Positions 5,557 through 9,350 of a DNA stretch of 9,350 bases are shown here, piece after piece; within the stretch, counting starts at the first letter, position 1, and every line of letters begins with the position of its first letter. Made by a program: the position numbers and the translations under genes. Origin of the DNA: Actinomycetota bacterium (GTDB taxonomy: Bacteria; Actinomycetota; Actinomycetes; S36-B12; UBA10799); the NCBI GenBank assembly GCA_030837445.1, contig JAUPKM010000388.1:1-9350 (forward strand). Reading direction: 5' to 3'. The notes below the pieces were generated by a model. It searched no databases and was not told the origin of the DNA. It saw only the letters and a program-made list of their open reading frames with translations.

Positions 5557-6128
5557 TGCGCCGCGACCAGCTCGAACACGCCATCCGCACGGCATGCCAG
5601 ATCATCGGCACCTCGGAAGTGATCGTGGTGGGATCCCAATCGATCCTGGGCACGTTCCGCGAGGACGAGCTACCCACAGATGCCACCATGTCGATCGAGG
5701 TTGACATCCTGCCGATCGCGGACGACAACCAGGAGACCGCCCGCCTGGCCGACCTCATCGAAGGCGTCGCCGGCGAAATGTCGCCATTCGAGCAGCTGCA
5801 CGGCTTCAGCATCGACGGCGTCGACCTGGAGACCTCAGCGCTCCCCGACGGCTGGCGAACCCGCTTGGTCAAGGTGCAGAACGCCAACACGGCAGCGCCG
5901 TCCGGTACGCCGGAGTTCACCGGCTGGTGCCTGGACAAGGAAGACCTGTGCGTGGCGAAACTGTGCGCGCACCGGGAGAAGGATCGCGCCTTCGTCGCCG
6001 CCCTCCTGCGCACCCACCTCGTCGATCCCGAAACCATCCGGGTCAGACTCCACACCGTCGAACCACGGCACCGACCGGCCGCAGACCGCGCCACCGAATG
6101 GCTGCACGGTTGGGGCGTCCCTCAATGA
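5556..6128 (+). CDS. Nucleotidyltransferase-fold protein, probable toxin
   Basis: A 190-residue protein with the hallmarks of a minimal polymerase-beta-like nucleotidyltransferase: GS at 26-27 in VIVVGSQSILGTF and the carboxylates E48 and D50 in SIEVDILP. It resembles the uncharacterised nucleotidyltransferases (DUF6036-like) that lie next to HTH genes in actinobacteria; the family label is from memory. Later conserved-looking segments are GWCLDKEDLCVAKL and HREKDRAFVAALL (about 125-155), typical of the helical part behind the catalytic sheet. By analogy with AbiEii/MenT it could modify tRNA or another nucleic acid and be held in check by the upstream HTH protein. It cannot be told whether it kills, edits or defends. 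Confidence 0.72.
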   Translation: MRRDQLEHAIRTACQIIGTSEVIVVGSQSILGTFREDELPTDATMSIEVDILPIADDNQETARLADLIEGVAGEMSPFEQLHGFSIDGVDLETSALPDGWRTRLVKVQNANTAAPSGTPEFTGWCLDKEDLCVAKLCAHREKDRAFVAALLRTHLVDPETIRVRLHTVEPRHRPAADRATEWLHGWGVPQ

Positions 6129-6302
6129 CACCGTGACGATCGCCTACTCAGGTGTGGTGTCGCTGGCGAACATATCGATCACAACCGCTGAACGGCGGCG
6201 AGACGGCGGGCATGCTCGTCGGCTGTGTCGTGACTCGTCTGGGTAAGGTCGTGGCCGCTCTTGCAGCGCTCGCGGTGCTCCCCTCGGAAGGCGGGCTGCC
6301 GG
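6129..6302. other. Convergent intergenic spacer
   Basis: 174 bp between the plus-strand nucleotidyltransferase stop and the minus-strand XRE stop. No gene and no strong hairpin terminator was seen. Confidence 0.6.
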
Positions 6303-6599
6303 TCAGGCTGCGTGCGACCCGAACGTGACGATCAACTCCGTCTCCAGGGCCAGGGCGATCCGTTCCAGGACCGGGATCGTCGGCACGGTGCCGCCCGCCT
6401 CCATCCGGGACAGGGCCGGCTGGGACATCCCCGCCCGGGCCGCCACCTCGGCCTGCGACAGCCCCAGCGCCAGACGCCGCTCCCGTACCGCCTGCCCGAT
6501 CAGAAACGCGCGGCGCGCCTCGTCGTACCCCTCGCGATAGCCCACGGTCCCGCGCCGGGCGGCAGCGATCTCCTCGTACGCGACGTGCTCGTCACTCAT
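6303..6599 (-). CDS. XRE antitoxin (HigA-like)
   Basis: A 98-residue helix-turn-helix protein. The HTH occupies about residues 36-90 (VRERRLALGLSQAEVAARAG then MSQPALSRMEAGGTVPTIPV), a textbook XRE motif, preceded by a short region that could contact the toxin. ATG 6599 is chosen because GGGAGGGG lies just upstream and the start overlaps the toxin stop by 8 bp. Toxin-first order with an XRE antitoxin is that of HigBA-type type II systems. It should neutralise the RelE-like toxin and repress the operon. Confidence 0.85.
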   Translation of the reverse strand: MSDEHVAYEEIAAARRGTVGYREGYDEARRAFLIGQAVRERRLALGLSQAEVAARAGMSQPALSRMEAGGTVPTIPVLERIALALETELIVTFGSHAA

Positions 6600-6972
6600 C
6601 TCGGTGCCCCTCCCTCTCGTAGATGTCGTGTGCGACGCCGTGCCGCGCTTCGCACGACTTCTGGGCTTGCTGAGCACGCTCGACCTCGGCGCTGCGGGTC
6701 TTGTGGAATACGGTCAGCAGCACGATCCGCCGGTTCGGTGCCAGCCAGTACGTCACCCTCGTCTGTTGACGCAGAAACCGGAACCGTAGCTCACGGACCT
6801 TGCCGCCCAGGTGCCGTAAGTACGGCTCGCCGAGCAGTTCGGACTGTTCGGCGAGCAGGCCGACGAGGAAGCCCACCCGGCCGAGGTCCCGGTCGTCGAG
6901 GCCCTCCAGCCACAGCCGGACCTCCGGCTCCAGCTCGACCCTCGTACAAGCCCGCCATGCATCGAATGGCAC
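6592..6972 (-). CDS. RelE/HigB-like toxin (Gp49-like)
   Basis: 126 residues from GTG 6972. The RelE-fold pattern is clear: an N-terminal helical part (VRLWLEGLDDRDLGRVGFLV), the conserved LLGEPYLRHLGGKVRELRF, then the beta-strand core RVTYWLAPNRRIVLLTVFHK and a basic helical tail (TRSAEVERAQQAQKS). Toxins of this family are ribosome-dependent mRNA endonucleases; the basic and aromatic residues around RELRFRF and VFHKTR are the likely active site. It overlaps the XRE antitoxin gene by 8 bp. The start is uncertain: only a weak AGG precedes GTG, and ValGlu (VELEPEV) is where homologues usually begin to align. An unidentified gene ends 28 bp upstream. A decayed relative is at 4825-4914. Confidence 0.82.
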   Translation of the reverse strand: MPFDAWRACTRVELEPEVRLWLEGLDDRDLGRVGFLVGLLAEQSELLGEPYLRHLGGKVRELRFRFLRQQTRVTYWLAPNRRIVLLTVFHKTRSAEVERAQQAQKSCEARHGVAHDIYEREGHRDE

Positions 6973-7000
6973 ATACCTGCAGATACATATGCAAGCGTGG

Positions 7001-7267
7001 TCATGGCAGCACGAAGACCGCCCTGACCTGCACCGTTCCGGACGGCAGCCGGTACGGATCTGTGGCGTCCCCCGCCGGGGGCACTTCCCAGGCCCGCACA
7101 CGACGCATGATCAATGCGGCAACCGGATCGCGGTCATCCTGGCGAAACAGATCTGCGGCTTCTGCCAGGCACACGGCGACCGCGGGCGACCTCAGGGTGA
7201 TCGACAGAGCGAGCCAGGCCACCACGAACGGTTCGCATGCCCGAGAACCGTTCACCGCACCCGACAA
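7001..7267 (-). CDS. Unidentified protein upstream of toxin-antitoxin pair
   Basis: Not recognised. The minus-strand frame encodes a coding-like protein of up to 88 residues with a helical stretch (VVAWLALSITLRSPAVAVCL), an acidic middle (QDDRDPVAALIMRRV) and the conserved tail RAWEVPPAGDATDPYR, then GTVQVRAVFVLP. The same tail, with the stop at the same place, is found in the remnant at 4645-4783. That shows the frame is real and that the protein recurs with RelE-like genes. The start is unclear: TTG 7267, GTG 7255 or GTG 7225 are possible, and the frame stays open beyond 7300, so the gene may be 5'-truncated. It probably shares a transcript with the RelE/XRE pair, 28 bp downstream. Confidence 0.5.
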   Translation of the reverse strand: MSGAVNGSRACEPFVVAWLALSITLRSPAVAVCLAEAADLFRQDDRDPVAALIMRRVRAWEVPPAGDATDPYRLPSGTVQVRAVFVLP

Positions 7268-7474
7268 TCCGACGGGTCCGGATCCGGCGACGGTTTCAAA
7301 TCCGGCTGGACGTCAGTGAAGCTGGTCGTTAGGCACGAGAAACGGCTCGAGGCACTCGAAGGAACATGAGCTCGCCCGCTTCCTCGCACGCGATGCCCAC
7401 GGACAGCTCGTCGCGGTCGACCGCCGCATCACCAGCTGACCTCTTCGCATCGACGGGCGAGAATCACCCAGACA
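7268..7474. other. Spacer with a possible 3' gene remnant
   Basis: No complete gene. On the plus strand a frame ending in TGA at 7437-7439 has mostly G/C-ending codons over its last 25 codons and reads EHELARFLARDAHGQLVAVD then RRITS. This may be the tail of a lost gene, family not recognised. On the minus strand the frame of the unidentified gene remains open without a good start. Confidence 0.3.
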
Positions 7475-7621
7475 TCAGTAGGCAGGCATCTGGTCGAGCA
7501 GTTTGGCGGCTGCGTCGACCATGCCGACGGCGGCCGGCATGGCTTCCACAGATCCCCCGGAGGTGAGGTGCGCGCGGGTCTGGGCCAGGAGGATCTCGGC
7601 CAAGTCGCGATTCGGGGTCAC
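7475..7621 (-). CDS. Short ORF coupled to MNT gene; possible truncated HEPN
   Basis: A 48-residue ORF whose GTG start overlaps the stop of the upstream MNT-type gene (GTGA), so it is probably translated by coupling. The sequence is a predicted two-helix protein (RDLAEILLAQTRAHLTSGGS, then MPAAVGMVDAAAKLLDQMPA). Genes in this position beside MNT nucleotidyltransferases are usually HEPN-domain proteins, about 100-170 residues long with an RxxxxxH motif. The N-terminal DLAExLLxQxRxHL fits the first HEPN helix, but the RNase motif and the rest are absent. It may be a shortened relic or a distinct small partner. The assignment to HEPN is inference. Confidence 0.5.
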   Translation of the reverse strand: MTPNRDLAEILLAQTRAHLTSGGSVEAMPAAVGMVDAAAKLLDQMPAY

Positions 7622-8208
7622 CCGGGTGAGCCGACCAACCGGATCGGAACGAGCGGACGCGCGGTGAGTGTCGTCACGAACGGATCTTGCCCAGCGTCCC
7701 ACACTCCGGGCGTCACTCTCACGATGTTCACCTCACGGTGCAATCTCCTGGCCGCCCGCTCCCCGGCATCCAGCAAGAGATCCCGGGACGTCGTCCCGAC
7801 CACGACAACATCGACGTCCCGCGGAGCAGCCCCGGCCTCGCCGAGCCGACGCGCGGCCCATGACCCGTAGACGTAAACCTCCCGGATCCCACCAATCCCC
7901 GACAAAACGTCCGGCAATACCGCAGCCGGACCGCAGGTGAGCTCAAGGATCTCCGTCAGCGGACATGCCAGCACATGATCGACATTCGCCCGCACCAGCC
8001 GGGCCTGACCCACCCGCCGCTGCTCAACCAGCCCACCCACTGCGAGACGACCCACCTCGGCGTGCACCGTCGTCAGGCCCACCCCGATCCGGCGCGACGC
8101 CTCCGACAGGCTGTACTCCTGCTCCGTATGCAGGAACAACAGCGCGAGCAGTTCCCCCTGTGCATCCGATCGCAGCAACGGAGCGAGCACCGGCACACCA
8201 GCCTTCAT
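7618..8208 (-). CDS. Winged-HTH/MNT nucleotidyltransferase fusion
   Basis: A 196-residue two-domain protein. Residues about 8-80 form an ArsR-like winged helix (YSLSEASRRIGVGLTTVHAE, then VGRLAVGGLVEQRRVGQARL). Residues about 105-170 form a minimal nucleotidyltransferase (MNT) domain with YGSWAARRLG (G115, S116), D131 and D133 in RDVDVVVVG, and EVNIVRV. In HEPN-MNT systems the MNT protein is the antitoxin that AMPylates or otherwise blocks the HEPN RNase; the fused DNA-binding domain suggests it also regulates its own promoter. The ATG at 8208 has no clear Shine-Dalgarno. It overlaps the short ORF downstream by 4 bp. The active-site residues are present, so catalysis is plausible. Confidence 0.8.
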   Translation of the reverse strand: MKAGVPVLAPLLRSDAQGELLALLFLHTEQEYSLSEASRRIGVGLTTVHAEVGRLAVGGLVEQRRVGQARLVRANVDHVLACPLTEILELTCGPAAVLPDVLSGIGGIREVYVYGSWAARRLGEAGAAPRDVDVVVVGTTSRDLLLDAGERAARRLHREVNIVRVTPGVWDAGQDPFVTTLTARPLVPIRLVGSPG

Positions 8209-8214
8209 ACAAAC

Positions 8215-8250
8215 CGAAGATCCCTTCGTCTTATGTGAAATTCAAGTACG
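8215..8250 (-). promoter_or_regulatory. AT-rich upstream region of the MNT gene
   Basis: A short A+T-rich stretch with a small perfect dyad, TGAAATTCA, and, nearer the ATG, a 5-bp stem CGAAG/CTTCG (8215-8219 and 8224-8228) with a 4-nt loop. TTGAAT followed after 17 bp by GATCTT is a possible promoter on the minus strand. The winged-HTH protein may bind here; this is inferred only from position. Confidence 0.3.
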
Positions 8251-8393
8251 CTCGCCTGCTGAGAGCCCCAGCTCGACATCGTCACCCAACATGATCGGGA
8301 TCACCGAACGTGGCACCGGCCAGCCGCCGTCCACGCGATCCTCACCGAGGCTCGGGCCCAGTGAGGTCTGCCCCGCTCCGGGCGGCCTCGGGA

Positions 8394-8418
8394 TGATCGA
8401 CGATTTGGGTGACAGATG
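8394..8418 (+). repeat. Left arm of a split 25-bp palindrome
   Basis: The 25 bases from TGATCGACG to GACAGATG are the exact reverse complement of 9250-9274. Removing the intervening element and one CAGATG copy gives a 66-bp site with 25-bp arms and a 16-nt loop (9234-9249). It could have been a bidirectional terminator, a REP-like element or a protein-binding site. Confidence 0.75.
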
Positions 8419-8441
8419 AGGTCTGCCGGTAACTGTGTGAT
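8419..8441 (+). repeat. Left terminal inverted repeat of 809-bp element
   Basis: Begins AGGTCTGCCGG and ends GTGTGAT. Pairs with 9205-9227 with one mismatch (T for C at the fourth base). Confidence 0.75.
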
Positions 8442-8681
8442 CTTTCGCGTCAAGCACGTCAAGCGCCCCTTCGGGTGATATGCGCCGTTATGGGGTCGTT
8501 TGGGAGGCTGGGTTGTTATCCCGTTACGGATGACTCATTCGTGAATCACGGGGGATTGTCGTGAAGCGTTGCCGTCGCTTCCGGCTGACCCTTGGGACAT
8601 GCTGGGCGGTGGTCCACACCCCCGAAGAGATCAGGTGACGGAAGAACCAGAAGGTAGCAGGAGCACCCGCGACCTTCGACC

Positions 8682-8701
8682 GAGCCTTTCCGGGTGATGG
8701 T
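8682..8701 (+). repeat. Internal inverted repeat of 809-bp element, left copy
   Basis: Twenty bases starting GAGCCTTTCCGGGTGA that match the reverse complement of 9106-9125 at 19 of 20 positions. May be a repeated protein-binding site inside the element. Confidence 0.65.
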
Positions 8702-8886
8702 CCGCAGCGGACGGTGATCGCAAACTGTGAATCGGGCCGGTGCTGCCCGACGTGGTCCGGGCGGATCGGTGGCCTGCGGTGATGCGAGACCCGCAACCAG
8801 GGGCGGATGATCCTCCTGATCGCGGTGCCGGGTGATCGACAGCCGGGTACCGGGTCGTGGACCCGTTTCGCGGACAGTGGTGGATT

Positions 8887-8932
8887 AGCGTGTGCAATCA
8901 CCGTCGCGATCGCGACAGCAGTTGCACACGCT
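8887..8932. repeat. 46-bp nested dyad inside the 809-bp element
   Basis: The outer arms AGCGTGTGCAA (8887-8897) and TTGCACACGCT (8922-8932) are perfect, and the core GTCGCGATCGCGAC (8903-8916) is a perfect 14-bp palindrome. They share one centre, with 5-nt symmetric gaps. Such geometry suits cruciform extrusion or binding by a dimeric protein such as a replication initiator, resolvase or relaxase. The function is unknown. Confidence 0.75.
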
Positions 8933-9105
8933 GATCCCCCGCCGCCGAGAGGACGGGTCGACTACCTGAGGGGTGGGTCGGCTACCCGGCGATGGCGCCG
9001 GCGAGATCCCCCCGGCAAGTGATCAAGGGATGCGGTGTGTTGATGATCACCTCATTCCGGGTCGCAAACCGCCCAGTAAAGCCATGTAGTCACTCGAAGC
9101 CACAA

Positions 9106-9125
9106 ACCGTCACCCGGAAAGGCTC
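9106..9125 (-). repeat. Internal inverted repeat of 809-bp element, right copy
   Basis: Reverse-complement partner of 8682-8701 (19 of 20 bases). It lies about 100 bp inside the right end, whereas the left copy lies about 260 bp inside the left end. Confidence 0.65.
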
Positions 9126-9204
9126 ACCGACCCGGCACACTCGATCCCCTCCATGCTCCCGCGGGCCACCGCCAGAAGTCAGTCCCCGCTGCCCAACCAC
9201 CCCA

Positions 9205-9227
9205 ATCACACAGTTACCGGCAGGCCT
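9205..9227 (-). repeat. Right terminal inverted repeat of 809-bp element
   Basis: Reverse complement of the left end with one mismatch. Followed directly by CAGATG, the second copy of the presumed target duplication. Confidence 0.75.
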
Positions 9228-9249
9228 CAGATGTGATGATCATTTGCTG

Positions 9250-9274
9250 CATCTGTCACCCAAATCGTCGATCA
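9250..9274 (-). repeat. Right arm of a split 25-bp palindrome
   Basis: Exact reverse complement of 8394-8418. Still preceded by the original 16-nt loop (9234-9249, containing ATGATCAT). Confidence 0.75.
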
Positions 9275-9305
9275 CGCACCGGTGTCATGTCCCCGTCACT
9301 GTCCC

Positions 9306-9350
9306 GCGGGTGCGGGTGCGGGTGCGGGTGCGGGTGCGGGTGCGGAGATC
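9306..9350. repeat. GCGGGT hexamer tandem array
   Basis: Six exact GCGGGT copies (9306-9341) followed by GCGGAG at the window edge. If coding, it gives alternating Ala-Gly, Arg-Val or Thr-Arg. It may continue into a gene outside the window. Confidence 0.85.

Larger units (their letters stand above)
8419..9227. mobile_element. 809-bp element with 23-bp ends, no transposase seen
   Basis: The ends are 23-bp inverted repeats (8419-8441 and 9205-9227) identical at 22 of 23 positions, from AGGTCTGCCGG to CTGTGTGAT. They are flanked on both sides by the direct repeat CAGATG (8413-8418 and 9228-9233), as expected of a target duplication. No reading frame inside carries a recognisable transposase. 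The interior instead holds a 46-bp nested dyad and a 20-bp inverted repeat. It is best explained as a non-autonomous (MITE-like) derivative of an insertion sequence whose family I cannot assign, mobilised by a transposase elsewhere. An origin-like or RNA-producing function cannot be excluded. Confidence 0.65.

Noticed and set aside
4645..5595. Minus-strand open frame of 316 codons
   Set aside because: Most of it is antisense to the HTH gene; only the parts at 4645-4783 and 4825-4914 are supported, as relics.
6261..7319. Plus-strand open frame of 352 codons
   Set aside because: Antisense to XRE, RelE and the unknown gene; Arg/Ser/Pro-rich shadow translation.
8524..8901. Minus-strand open frame of 125 codons within the 809-bp element, possible transposase
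   Set aside because: No DDE or other transposase motif, no ribosome binding site, and it overlaps the nested dyad. Not fully excluded as a decayed gene.
8394..9274. A single 881-bp element with 48-bp terminal repeats
   Set aside because: It leaves 22 unmatched bases on the right; insertion of an 809-bp element into a palindrome explains them and supplies a 6-bp target duplication.
9306..9350. CRISPR-like array
   Set aside because: The units are contiguous hexamers without spacers: a simple tandem repeat.

Overview
The window looks like a piece of accessory chromosome from a high-G+C actinomycete. Most genes use G/C at codon third positions, starts include GTG and TTG, one promoter looks leaderless, and the secreted enzymes carry arginine-rich signal peptides. 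The genus cannot be fixed from the sequence. Positions 1-496 are visibly poorer in G+C and hold no convincing gene.

Layout. (1) 497-1598: a complete-looking IS30-family insertion sequence with 25-bp imperfect terminal inverted repeats and one transposase. It cuts a minus-strand hypothetical gene whose N-terminal part survives at 1599-1847. (2) 1930-4239, minus strand: a small Cys-rich ORF, a secreted GH5 glycoside hydrolase, a strong hairpin, and a secreted GH16 licheninase. The GH16 promoter region has a LacI-type palindromic operator, and a second palindrome with the CebR/CelR core lies inside the GH16 coding sequence. Together these suggest extracellular beta-glucan breakdown under a cello-oligosaccharide-type repressor, which is not encoded here. 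(3) 4447-4914: gene remnants, including decayed pieces of the locus found intact at 6592-7267. (4) 5041-6128: a two-gene HTH/nucleotidyltransferase module with a probable leaderless promoter and a start that overlaps the upstream stop. (5) 7267-6303, minus strand: an unidentified gene followed by an overlapping RelE/HigB-like toxin and XRE antitoxin pair. (6) 8208-7475, minus strand: a winged-HTH-plus-MNT nucleotidyltransferase gene overlapping a very short ORF that may be a shortened HEPN partner.

(7) 8394-9274: a 25-bp-arm palindrome split by an 809-bp element with near-identical 23-bp inverted ends and 6-bp direct repeats. It carries no convincing transposase but does contain a 46-bp nested dyad. 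The window ends in a GCGGGT hexamer array.

Overall, a beta-glucan utilisation pair sits beside a turnover zone of toxin-antitoxin-like cassettes and insertion elements. The best candidates for something undescribed are the three-gene RelE/XRE locus with its repeated unknown protein, the MNT/short-ORF pair, and the structured element without a transposase inside a palindrome.
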